Origin: Narthecium ossifragum
Lineage: Eukaryota; Streptophyta; Magnoliopsida; Dioscoreales; Nartheciaceae
Length of the DNA stretch: 64,000 nucleotides
NCBI GenBank assembly: GCA_963920575.1
Contig: OY986972.1
Coordinates: 18,485,271-18,549,270, forward strand
Direction of reading: 5' to 3'
The notes under the pieces were generated by a model. That model saw nothing but the letters and a program-made list of their open reading frames with translations. It ran no database searches and was not told the DNA's origin. Within the stretch, counting starts at the first letter, position 1. Every line of letters starts with the position of its first letter. Below, in pieces: positions 10,492 to 20,566 of this stretch. The translations under genes and the position numbers were made by a program.

Positions 10492-12098
10492 TCAGCTGAT
10501 GATGAAATGGCACCCATCGTAACCTGGGGAAAAAAAGAAGAAAAAGTATAGCCTATGCACATCCAAAAATTATCAAAAGGATATCTAGACTGCAATTTTG
10601 ACAGATTGGGTATTACAGCCATCCATTATTTGGGACTTAACAATAAACCAAAACAGGTAAAGGCTTAGGCTGAGGTTTATGTTATCATGGCAGAATAAAT
10701 GCTTTCAGGTTGACATGAATTGTTATGTTGATCTTGTGAACTTTCTGCTTGAGTTAGTTCTTGAGATAGTGATTTATATTGAAAGAGAGATACCTACTGC
10801 TATGAAAGGGAATAGGCTGCTTTCCCTATTACTTTATAACATGGTGATCTATGAGGCAATGAGGTCCATTTTGCTTAACTATGCTCATCAAGATGAGTGA
10901 CAAGAATGTGGACGCTATGGAAACAAAGATTACTACAGTATGCAGTTGGTTTTTCTTCAGACTTACTTGGATCTTTGGTGATCAGCATTGCAGTCCCACC
11001 AAAATCGCATGTCCCTCCGGCTACCTTTGTCCTCTGCCAGTAACTGTTGAAGGCGAATGATGCATGGGAAATCAACGTATCAGGTTGGTAACACAAACCA
11101 TTTGGTTGAATTGAATCACAGTCCGCTCCCGACCCACATGCATAGTTCATGGCTTCTTGTATGATTGGATCCGGCACCGTAGGCTTTGCAACACACCAAA
11201 GGCCAGGTGTTGTGGCAGTGTAAGGCGGCGGTGGTGGTACTGTAGGTGGCGGATACACCACTGGAGGTAGGAAGATTGGCGGACCTGGCGCGAACTCAGG
11301 TGGGCTTGGCACGTATCCTGGTGGATTTGGAACATAGCCAGGTGGCGGCAAGGGGCTCGGCATGTTAATTGGTGGGCTCGGCCTGTAACTTGGTGGGCTT
11401 GGCACTGTAATTGGAAGGGTGGGAACATTCGTTGGTGGACTTGGGACGTTGTTTGGTGGGCTTGGAGACGACGAGGATTCCGGCGGAGAGTTGTATAACG
11501 GTGGCGATGGTGGTGGCGGTGGTGGAGATTCATTTGGGAGTATCGGAGTTGGAATGGTGGTGGAAGGCGGAAGGGGTGTGAGAGGGGGATTCAGGCAAAA
11601 AGGAGAGCTGGTGGTTACAGGTGAGGAAGAAGGTCCCATGACATCTTCATATGGTGGCATAGAGTTTGGAGAACCCATGTAGTAGTTGCCAAAAGGATCT
11701 GAAGGTGAGTAGGTTGCCCAGTGTCTTAGTGATTTGATGTCTTGGATTCTTGGATGCTTAGATGCTTGGGATTGTGATGACTTCTTCAAATGCCTTGAGC
11801 TTCTTGCTTCTATACAGTTGAGGACATTCTCAGTATGAATTGATCTCTACAGAAGCAAATCTTGGAAGTAAGGTAGATTACAATATCTATTGTGTTACAT
11901 GCTTACCAGAGTGAGTGAAGGATGTTGTGGTAGATAGACAAATGAGGAACAGTGCTCCCCAGCATTGTTTCCTTGTCTCCATCTCATGAACCAGGTATTG
12001 AAAAGTTCTGGCTCTGTTCTGAACGCCGAACCCTTCTCAGCAAAAGAGCATGCAATTGAGATAGTTATAGCCAGCATGAACAACTTTGTGGTGGCCAT
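10492..12098 (-). CDS. Secreted proline-rich protein with C-terminal CBM43/X8 domain
   Basis: Three exons on the minus strand (12098-11907, 11846-10967 and 10523-10492) give 367 residues. Residues 1-25 form a signal peptide (KLFMLAITISIACSF core). Then come a short charged region and a long linker of PSPP, VPSPP and PPPPP repeats (about residues 120-260). The C-terminal X8/CBM43 domain runs from LWCVAKPTVPD through GGTAMLITKDPS. The last exon is only 32 nt and supplies SYDGCHFIIS, including the final cysteine of the domain. CBM43 modules bind beta-1,3-glucan (callose). Proteins of this form act in the wall or at plasmodesmata. Unlike many relatives there is no hydrophobic tail for a GPI anchor, so I expect a soluble or wall-trapped protein. 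The exact orthologue is not recognised. Confidence 0.88.
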
Positions 12099-13199
12099 CT
12101 AAAGCTAAGCTGAGTAGATGATAGAGGGCTCAACAGGCCGGCAATAAAGCAGTTGAAGTAAGCTTTATCTCTGATTCCTTTGCCACCCTCCTCTTTTCTT
12201 CTTTTTGGGACGATGAGATCGCCCAGCAAATTTGTTTACTAGTTCTTGTGTGATCTTGAGGGTATAAATTGTGCTAGATTAAGCTCCTTTTCTCCTGCAA
12301 TAGTTTTGGCATATGTGCTTGCTTGGTGCTGGGGACATTAAAAGGAGGGGTGTTCCTTTTTTGGGGTTTTGCTTATGTTCCACTCAAGGGAGACTCTCTT
12401 CGAAGTACTTGAGAAACAAGAATGCCAGGATTGATATACGAGTTATTAGGCTAATTCTCAAGTAGAATCTTTTGACAGAACTTTAGATGATAAAAATATG
12501 AATCATAGGACAAAAGTGGCGTAGAGATTATTCTCTTTTCTGTCACTACAGTATAATAACAGGAATTCTAGGAGACATCAAGGGAGCTTGTCCCTACATT
12601 CAAATTCCTTGTTTTCTCTGATCGAAGACTACAAGAAGGGGAAGAAAATTCAGCTACTATCATGTCTCTTTGTGTGACACATGAACCATCCATAGGATTC
12701 TAAAGTCCCTGGCAAAATCTTCCAGTAGTCAGTAGTTTTTGTTTCTTTTCGTCATGTCGGCAAGTAAGGACAGGGTTGGATACAGCCCTAGATACAGACC
12801 GTGGCGACCGGTGGGCAATCCATGAATCTACCTTATCTGCAAACTGAGTAGATCATGGAACAGATGCGGATTAGACCATGGAACCGGAGTATGTTTGCTA
12901 AAACATAGTTCACACACCAAGGTACTTTTAGAAATACATGCTTTAAATCTTTCACTTGCACCACCAATTTTTTCTTAAAGACCCATTTGGATTGTGAATA
13001 AATATGTATAAATCTCATTTATACATCCAAACATTATATCTATAATCTTACATAACTTCCTTAATGTTTATATAATTTTTATTTTATCCGTCAGACAAAC
13101 TTATTTAATCCTCAATCCAAATAGGTTCTGAATGTACTCAAAAGTTCCTTTATTCTTAGCATAGTAAATATCCTGTTGCAGCTGAAAAACTCCACCAGT
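12099..13199. other. Upstream region of the CBM43 gene
   Basis: About 1.1 kb without a recognisable gene. The first few hundred bases probably hold the promoter of the minus-strand CBM43 gene. No repeat structure stands out. Confidence 0.5.
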
Positions 13200-13520
13200 C
13201 AGATAATAATTGTAATCGGCAAAATATACTTTACTACGATGTAGTTTTGGTTAAGATTCAAATAAGGCCTTACACTTTAAAAAATTACAAATAAAACCCT
13301 CATGTTAGGTACAAATATGTTTCGATTCAGATCTCTGGGGGTGACGCTGTCAACCAGCTTCACAGAGAATAGGTCACCTGATGTCATGTGATCCCCCGTA
13401 TCTTTTGTGGACAAAATATACATGAGTAAATATACTTTATTACCCTGAAGTTTAGATCAAGTTTCAAATACATCCGTCAACATCTAAAAGTTGCAAATAA
13501 GACTTGGCCACGTAACCCAT
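13200..13520. repeat. Two diverged direct copies of a ~75-bp segment
   Basis: The segment beginning AAATATACTTTACTACG at about 13219 recurs at about 13431 as AAATATACTTTATTACC. Both copies continue through ...AGATTCAAATAAGGC / AAGTTTCAAATACATCC into ...TTGCAAATAA. The wording resembles terminal regions of plant DNA transposons. A second short direct duplication, ACGGCATCAC[G/C]CTCGAG, follows at 13553 and 13590. No coding capacity is present. Confidence 0.5.
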
Positions 13521-14192
13521 TTTAGTTAGGCCCCATTTTACTTAGGCCCGCTGACGGCATCACGCTCGAGTTTTAGTTAGGCCGGTTAACGGCATCACCC
13601 TCGAGGTCTCAATTAGAAAATATTTAGCATAACAATCACCCTAAGCCTCGCTACCTAGTCAAAAAATGTTACGCTTCCAATATGACAATTCAAATAATAT
13701 ACTTCTTTTCTTCCATGGATTGTCTTCGTTTCTTTCCCTCTTCTTATTTTTTCCAAAATTCTCAACACCTGCCAAATGCTACAAAATATATGATCCAGAT
13801 AACAATGTTGGTGCAACTTCTGACTCCTTTCTTCCATCAAACTATCTTTGATCATTCCGTCATTTATAATGTTGGTTTAAAAATCTACGATGACCCATAT
13901 AACATAATTTTCTACTATGATGCAAGTACGAAGAGAAAGTATTATAATTACATGATGATGGACATGCGAACTTTCCTTTTGTATTCTATCTTGATAACAT
14001 AGCGTAAGCAGGAAAGTCATTAATTGTCCATAATAAAGCAGCATACATCTGAAACATCTCATTTTTGGATGCATCAAAAGTATTAACTCCAATATCTCAT
14101 AATGATAAATCACAAACTGCGCACAATATAAGCCTTCAACTTGGCTTTGTTAATAACCGAGCGGTGTATTACTAATAGTTTGTTATTACATT
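13521..14192. other. Gene-free AT-rich interval
   Basis: Short ORFs on both strands here have no recognisable content and overlap each other in every frame, as expected by chance in AT-rich DNA. Confidence 0.5.
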
Positions 14193-14399
14193 TCAGGGAC
14201 AAGGAGTCCCACGAAGACCTAGATCAATTTCAGTGAAAAAGTACAAAAGATGAAGAAAAGGTGGAAACAATGACTTTTGGATCGATCCCAAATACTTATG
14301 GATCGATCCAAACTTGTCTTCCAGAGAACCATAATAGGCTCTACGCAATGGATCGATCCAAAGACCCTTTTCAGAGACCACTTTTCAGCCTAGTATAAT
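14193..14399. repeat. Retroelement fragment with three GATCGATC octamers
   Basis: Exact GATCGATC sites occur at 14280, 14301 and 14351, each inside a TGGATCGATCC context. The block ends where an LTR terminus begins at 14400. The flanking text looks like plant LTR-retrotransposon DNA, but no protein is recognisable. Confidence 0.4.
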
Positions 14400-16400
14400 T
14401 GTCACACCCCGATCCAGAAAACCCATCCGATCCGGGATGTGAGGGACCTAAACTTATTCAATCTTCTCTGGCGCATTTATATAACAATTTTCACAACTAA
14501 TTTGAACAATTCTATCAGATGGGCAACATAGTAATTTCTAATAAACTACTATCTAAAACAGTTCCATATTAACATCAGAGTAACCAAGATTACATAATTA
14601 TACAAACCTCATATTTATACAATTTAGTTCTTGAATACAGATTCATAAACATCAAATCCTCGAAGAGGAAAATTATACATTTAATACATCTATCAAAAGT
14701 AATCTACAACAAAAGGAAATGTTGAAGCTGTCAAGACCTCAGGATCCTTGAACGCCTCCTGAAGTCACTGCGTCACCAAAGCCTGTCCACCTGGTACTAC
14801 GGAAGAAGAGCTGACGCATGCACCTGCAAACTCATCCCAGGTAGGAGTGAGCAACAAAGCTCAGTATGATTCTACTCTACAACACACAAAAGGAAAGGGA
14901 ACTACAAAGTTTCGGATTCTGTCTCATCTCTAAGGGAAATTCACGTTACGTCCACCGCCTACCCCATGGCATGCGGCTTATGACCTCCACTGTCAACAAC
15001 CATCCATCATAACAACCAAACGCTCTAGCGCTGAAACAGCAAGGCGTAGGACCTAGGGCAGCACATAACTTCCCTTAACTCAAATACTGAGCATGAGACT
15101 AAAACTCTATGCGACATATACACCTCAAACAACATATAGTAGCCAACTATACACGTCATCGAGAATACAGAGATTTAGCATAACAATCGTCCTGAAAATG
15201 AGAATAATAGGTGATTTGGGTTATGAACTACTCCTATGAGTGATAGAACTACTCCTATGAGTGATAGAACTATGCTAGAACTACTCCTATGAATGGAACT
15301 ATGCTAGCACTACTTCTATGAATGAAAAACTTCATTGTAGAAAATTAAAGGAAAGAAAAAGGCTTCATTAAGATAAATAAGGCTATATTGAAAATAAAGA
15401 TAAAAGACTACATTCGAAAGAAAGATAAAAAACAGGTTCGCTCTTTGATTTTGGGAGAGAGATTTCTTCTTCATCTTCATGCATTTTATAGCTTCTGACG
15501 TAACCACTTTAGAACCGTTTGAACTATTCTGAAACTATCTTGGAACCGCTAGAACTGCTCTGGAACTATCTTGGAACTGCTCTAGAACTGTCTTGAAATT
15601 GCTCTGAAACTATCAAAATTGAATCTGAAACCGTTAGAACTGCATAACTTGTCGACATCTTCAGTTATTATGAAACTACCATCAGATAGAGCGTCTTATC
15701 TTTTACTGCAATTTGACTGATGATAACCTTCTAATTTGGAAAACCTCTGAACATAATAGTTGTAGTTCTTCGAATTCCCTTTCCATCGGTCCAAAAATCA
15801 ACTCATTTGGACATCGTATGAGAAACTTATGACCCAAATAATCGGACCACATCGATGATAGTTATTAAAATAATCGATCAAAATATGGCCAATGGAAATT
15901 GGCCCATTAGAATTTGGTCGATGAGATCGGCCATTCTTTGGACGATAATATTTGGAAATTCAAATATTATTTATTATTTTGCTATTGGACACTTTGGCTG
16001 TCAGTTTGACACTCTAAACAATGGAATCTAAAAATCTTGTCAACATGAAAGTTGTAGATCTTTTCATCCTCTTTTCTATGGTTCAAGAATTGACCAATTT
16101 GAATATTTGATGTAAAAGTTATGGTCAACATATTTCAGCTATGTCAAAGCTAAAGATGAAGACCATTTAATGGCAAAGTTTACAAAATTATCATTTATCT
16201 TATCAATCACCCGAATAACTTTAAAATATTATTATATTTATGACTAACAACACTAATATAGACCATAAACTTTATTTGAGTAGAGCTGAAGATTGGAGCC
16301 ATTCTTTCACTGAAAACACTGGTCAGTGGCCCAGCTGGGAAGGTAGGACATATATGGATAGCAATGGACCATAAACATTCTCTGAGTAGACTTTAGCCAT
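14400..16400 (-). mobile_element. Ty3-type LTR fragment, minus orientation
   Basis: The segment starts TGTCACACCCCGATCC, which in reverse is a typical LTR 3' end (GGGGTGTGACA). About 400 bp in is a block, in reverse TTGCTCACTCCTACC...GCAGGTGCATGCG, that recurs near 24.73 kb and 25.15 kb in other LTR pieces. Positions 15225-15310 carry short tandem GAACTACTCCTATGA repeats. Positions 15500-15640 carry degenerate GGAACTATCTT/GAACTGCTCT repeats. The right border is not visible, so the end given is approximate. No gag or pol ORF is present. Confidence 0.45.
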
Positions 16401-16752
16401 TCTCATTTTCCAGCTCTTGAGAAAGAGACTGCCAAACACCCGGCCACTTCAAGCCAGGAAGCACACATACCTGTCACACCCTCTCAACCATTAAAACTAG
16501 GGAAATATCACACCGAGTTGCAAAGTTCCCCTGTACTGCAAGGTGTCCATGCACTGCCTACCGTCAGGACAAAGTCCTCAAGACTTGGTGGCATATGTCT
16601 CACACGTCCTTTTTTTCTTTCTTTTTCGTATTTTTTGGTGGGCATATGTCTCACACGTCTTCCTAACACAAACAAAATAGAATCACATGCAACCATCTAT
16701 AAGAAAGCCTTGGATGCTATGGCTTAAAAAAAACACACAGCAATACAAGACT
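16401..16752 (+). promoter_or_regulatory. Upstream region of the hybrid proline-rich protein gene
   Basis: A TATA-like TCTATAAG lies at 16696-16703, about 50 bp before the chosen ATG. The upstream ATG at 16687 would be at or before a start site set by this TATA box. Positions 16586-16670 contain a near-duplicate GGCATATGTCTCACACGTC pair. Confidence 0.4.
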
Positions 16753-17271
16753 ATGGCCATGGAGAAGCTTGTTTTGCCCGCCACCCTCTTGTTTCTCTCT
16801 CTACTTCTAGCTTCTCCTCTCCCCTCTCTAGCTTGCCCCTACTGCCGCCAGCCCACCCCACCGAAGAAGCCACCACCACCACCACCAAAGCTATGTCCTC
16901 CTCCTCCTCCCCCTAAGCCTAAGCCATGCCCACCTCCACCAGTGTATTCTCCACCGCCGCCACCGCCAGCAACTCCTTCAACAGTGCCATGCCCGCCTCC
17001 GCCGCCAACTCCGGCGACGTGCCCCATTGACACGTTGAAGTTGGATGCATGCGTGAACTTGTTGGGTGGCTTGATACACATAGGAGTTGGGAGCGCGTCG
17101 GATACATGCTGCCCAGTGCTTGGTGGGCTTGTGGACTTGGATGCAGCTGTGTGCCTGTGCACCACCATAAAGGCTAAGCTTCTGAACATAAACGTTGTTC
17201 TTCCTGTTGCTCTGGAGATTTTGGTTTCTTGTGGGAAGCATGCACCTCCAGGGTTTAAATGTCCTGCTTAG
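16753..17271 (+). CDS. Hybrid proline-rich protein with 8-cysteine (LTP-like) domain
   Basis: A single-exon, 172-residue secreted protein starting MAMEKLVL. An N-terminal signal peptide (LLFLSLLLASPLPSLAC) is followed by a proline-rich stretch of KPPPPPPK and CPPPPPPKPK type (about residues 35-90). The C-terminal eight-cysteine module is complete: CPIDTLKLDAC, DTCCPVLGG, VCLCTTIK, SC and KCPA, with the CC and CxC signatures. Hybrid proline-rich proteins of this kind sit in the wall or at the plasma membrane interface and are often tissue-specific or stress-responsive. I prefer the ATG at 16753 over 16687 because it puts the signal peptide at the N-terminus. The ATG at 16759 is equally possible. 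Confidence 0.9.
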   Translation: MAMEKLVLPATLLFLSLLLASPLPSLACPYCRQPTPPKKPPPPPPKLCPPPPPPKPKPCPPPPVYSPPPPPPATPSTVPCPPPPPTPATCPIDTLKLDACVNLLGGLIHIGVGSASDTCCPVLGGLVDLDAAVCLCTTIKAKLLNINVVLPVALEILVSCGKHAPPGFKCPA

Positions 17272-17443
17272 GCTCTCAATCAACCGGGAGTTATCACTTG
17301 AAAATAAAGTGCCAACTTGATGATGAATATTTAACTAAGTATTAATATATAGTTGGCAGTGGAAGTTTGGATTTCCTTTTGGAAATTTGTACGAGTATTT
17401 ACTGTGGTTTTTCTTGGTTGTGTTTTTATCTGTAAGTGAAAAC

Positions 17444-17474
<31 letters not shown>

Positions 17475-18372
17475 GTTGCTAGCAATAATAGCAAGTTTGG
17501 TGTCATATATGTTCCTCGTGATTTTCTAATTTCCTGTGCATGAATTTGTATCAGCTCCTTGAAGGAATATCTTTTTATTGAGAGAAAAATATTGAGAATC
17601 TTAGAAAAATTTAAATATTGCGAGATTGGAAGCAAGAGAACTTCTATGGAAAATCATCAATTTGTTCCAAATTTAAGCTGAAGGGAGAGGATGAAATTAA
17701 CTAGCTAATGACTTCCAGTCATATTCATAAAATTTTTGTTACTGGACATCACTCAAAATACTTGTTGGCGATGCTTTTCTCAAGAAATTTAAGCTGATCC
17801 TTTTCTCAAGAAAGATGATTTTGACACTGCCTAGGATGCCGTAATGTCAAAAGTACTAGCATTATGAAGAAAAATTTGCATACTGCATTCGCTTTATTTC
17901 CGGTTTTGCAACTTATATATGGTCGTTTTGTATTTTCCTCATAAAACATGCCATTTGCATATGAAATTCTTGGAAAAATTTCTGACCAAAATGGCTTGAA
18001 AAGAAAACACAAAAGGGACCTAAATTGTATTATAAAAAATAATTAGATATAAAAAACATGAGTTTAAAATGCTAAATCATAATTAGATCAATTATGTTAT
18101 TAAAAGATCTCCTCTCATCCCCCATGTACACCTCCAACTCATGGATTGGATATTCTGATTGGAAAATTTCTACTGCATTGAGACATGAAATTATCTTATA
18201 GATCTCTAATAGTTGATAACTAGGTGAGTTTCCTCTTTTCTTTTTTTTTTGTTTTACATAGATAAGCCGAAGCTAAGACGAATCTCGGCCTGTAAGCTAC
18301 AATGAAACTCTCATTTTCCTTCGCTTGTACCGGCGAAGAAAAGACTGTAGCACACTAACATAATATTGGCAG
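17272..18372. other. Downstream flank of the HyPRP gene with an AT microsatellite
   Basis: The presumed 3' UTR is followed by AT-rich sequence. A (TA)n microsatellite lies at about 17444-17474. Nothing else is recognisable up to the CACTA-like terminus at 18373. Confidence 0.55.
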
Positions 18373-19040
18373 AATCACTACAATAATCTACCCCCATTTG
18401 CAACTGTCATAATCTGCTGCTAAAAGGCCTGAAATAGTTGCCTTTTCTATTCGCAACGGTTATAGAGACCGCTGCGTTAGCTAGCTGCCGCTGCGAAAGC
18501 CTCCTTCCAGCGGTTTGGGCGTTTATTGCAACGGTTCCTGAACGGTTACACGTCGCACTTATTGCAGCAGTTGGATAGCATATGGCAACGGTTGACTACC
18601 ACCGCTAGAATAGGTTATATTAGCAACCCTTCATAACCATTGCGGAAGTATTTGTTTGCAGCATGTATTTTTCATCAGCAACAATTCTATATAGCTGCAG
18701 AAACATGTAGAACCGTTGCAGTTTCCTTTTCGCAACGGATTGAGTTTAGCAGCTAATGCCTTTCTATTCTAGTTGCGGAAAAGGAAATGCTGCATAAAAG
18801 GAATTCGGCAGCGGTTGACATATGCTATAAAAAGTTCATTAATAACATTTGACAACATTTTGAACTGTTGCAGATAACCCATAGATTTTGCAGCTATTTT
18901 GATAGTGCTACAAAAGTTTAATTTGGCAGAGATTAGAATTGCTGCTCAAATTTCACTGGCAAAGCTTTTAGAATCTGCTTTAGCAGCACCTGAGAACCAA
19001 TGACAAAAGCTCCTCTCTATTTGCAATTGTTTTTAGAGGT
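18368..19040 (+). mobile_element. Left end of a CACTA (En/Spm)-like transposon
   Basis: CACTACAA begins at about 18368, matching the CACTACAAGAAA-type terminus of plant CACTA elements. It is followed by roughly 600 bp of subterminal repeats in both orientations built on GCAACGG/CCGTTGC (for example GCAACGGTTATAGAGACCGC, GCAACGGTTCCTGAACGG and TTTTCGCAACGG). Such subterminal arrays bind the CACTA transposase. I could not find the matching right terminus (GGGG...TTGTAGTG) in the window, and no transposase ORF follows. The element is truncated, deleted, or has a diverged right end. Confidence 0.6.
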
Positions 19041-19279
19041 TTTTTCCTCCACATTTTTTAGCATAAAGCAATCCACAACCGGAAAAAAACTATACAATAG
19101 TCACATCACATTTTCAATCTAGATTTGGAGTTCACAATTTCCGTATTCTCATTCATACCCCAAAAATAGAAGTTGCCAGTGATTCTGAAATACACCATAT
19201 TGATTCATAACCAAAAACAAATTTATAGTACAAAATAGACCATACGACCAATATAGTACTGTTATCCTCAAAACATTAA

Positions 19280-20566
19280 GCCCATGTTTGGTTGGGGGTC
19301 AAGGGGGTTAGGGTTAAGGGGGTTAGGGGTAAAAAAATGGGGATAAGAAATGGGGTAGGCTTAATCCACTTTTGGCGTTTGGCTTAGAAACATGGGTAAG
19401 TTACTAGGTTAAGTTTGGGATAAGGGTAAAAATTGTAAAAAGTGTAAAATATATAATATTATAATAATAGGTAACCTAGTTGGTTAAGATTATAATATTA
19501 AAATTAATTATTAAGTTAATTAAGATATTTGTACGTAAAGTGTATAAAAATATATAATATTGCATCAATGCATCCCCATACGGACCCACTTATATTAATA
19601 TCATAATAATATTTTAATATTTATTATTAAAATAATATAAAATAATGTTTGTACACATTAGTGCATCCCCATGCATACCCACTTATATTAATATAATAAT
19701 AATATTTTAATATTAATTATTAATTATTAAATAATATAAAATAATGGTTGTACACATCAATGCATCCCCATACCGGCCCACTTATATTAATATAATAATA
19801 ATATTTTAATATTTATTATTAAAAAAAATATAAAATAATGTTTGTACACATTAGTGCATCCCCATGCATACCCACTTATATTAATATAATAATAATATTT
19901 TAATATTTTAATATTTTTATTATTAATTATTAATTATTAAATAAATATAAAATAATGGTTGTACACATCAATGCATCCTCATACAGGGCCACTTATATTA
20001 ATTAATATAATAATAATATTTATTATTATTATAATATAAAATATAATAATTTTTTCATGATGCAAACCAATCATGATATGACATGTGACATGTAGACCCA
20101 CTTATATTAATATTTTATTATAATAACATATGAATAATATTATTTAATACAATATGCACATAAAAAAAATATTATGGGTGTGCAAAAGTTTTTATACGCT
20201 CATTAAAAACACGTACAAAATTGATTATGGACTAACAAAAATATTTGCACGTAGAAAGATAAACATGCACAAAAATATTAAATAATACCAATAACATATT
20301 ATTATAATAAATATTAATATATGTGGGTGCCACATGCCACATGTTATACCATGATTAGTCCACATCTTGTAAAAAATATATTATTTTATCATTCTTTATA
20401 TATTAGCATTTTCAAAATAATATTAGAATATATGTGATGGATGTAAATGAGAGAGAAAAGCTTAACCCCATTTTCAGGTTTAACCCCTCTTAACCCCAAA
20501 ACCTTAACCCAATAGCGTTTGGGGTAAGAAAAACCTCATTTCCTAACCCCGTAGCCAAACAGAGAC
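19280..20566. mobile_element. PIF/Harbinger-like non-autonomous element
   Basis: The ends are inverted repeats: GCCCATGTTTGGTTGGGG on the left and, in reverse, GTCTCTGTTTGGCTACGGGG on the right. A TAA duplication flanks the element (19277-19279 and 20567-20569). The 3-bp TAA/TTA target site and the GTTTGGTT terminus are hallmarks of the Harbinger superfamily. A diverged copy of the flanking sequence at about 21720-21740 lacks the insert and so serves as an empty site. The interior is over 80% A+T by eye and codes for nothing. G-rich TTAGGG-like blocks sit just inside both ends as extended inverted repeats. Confidence 0.75.
19540..20110. repeat. Tandem array of ~95-bp AT-rich units with dimeric order
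   Basis: Units carrying TGCATCC[C/T]CAT followed by ...CCACTTATATTAATAT lie at 19569, 19662, 19761, 19855 and 19972, with a degenerate sixth near 20090. Two variants alternate, one beginning CAATGCATCCCCATAC and one beginning TAGTGCATCCCCATGC. The true period is therefore a dimer of about 193-210 bp. The array lies wholly inside the Harbinger-like element. Confidence 0.75.

Noticed and set aside
11147..11682. ORFs within the proline-rich linker of the CBM43 gene
   Set aside because: They are frame shadows of CCA/CCT-rich codons. Only the frame giving signal peptide plus CBM43 is coherent.
16839..17283. Three minus-strand ORFs over the HyPRP gene
   Set aside because: They are Gly-rich antisense shadows of the proline-rich segment, without domains.
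19299..19345. Telomere-like TTAGGG words
   Set aside because: They are part of the G-rich subterminal inverted repeat of the Harbinger-like element. They are not a regular TTTAGGG array, so they do not mark an interstitial telomere.
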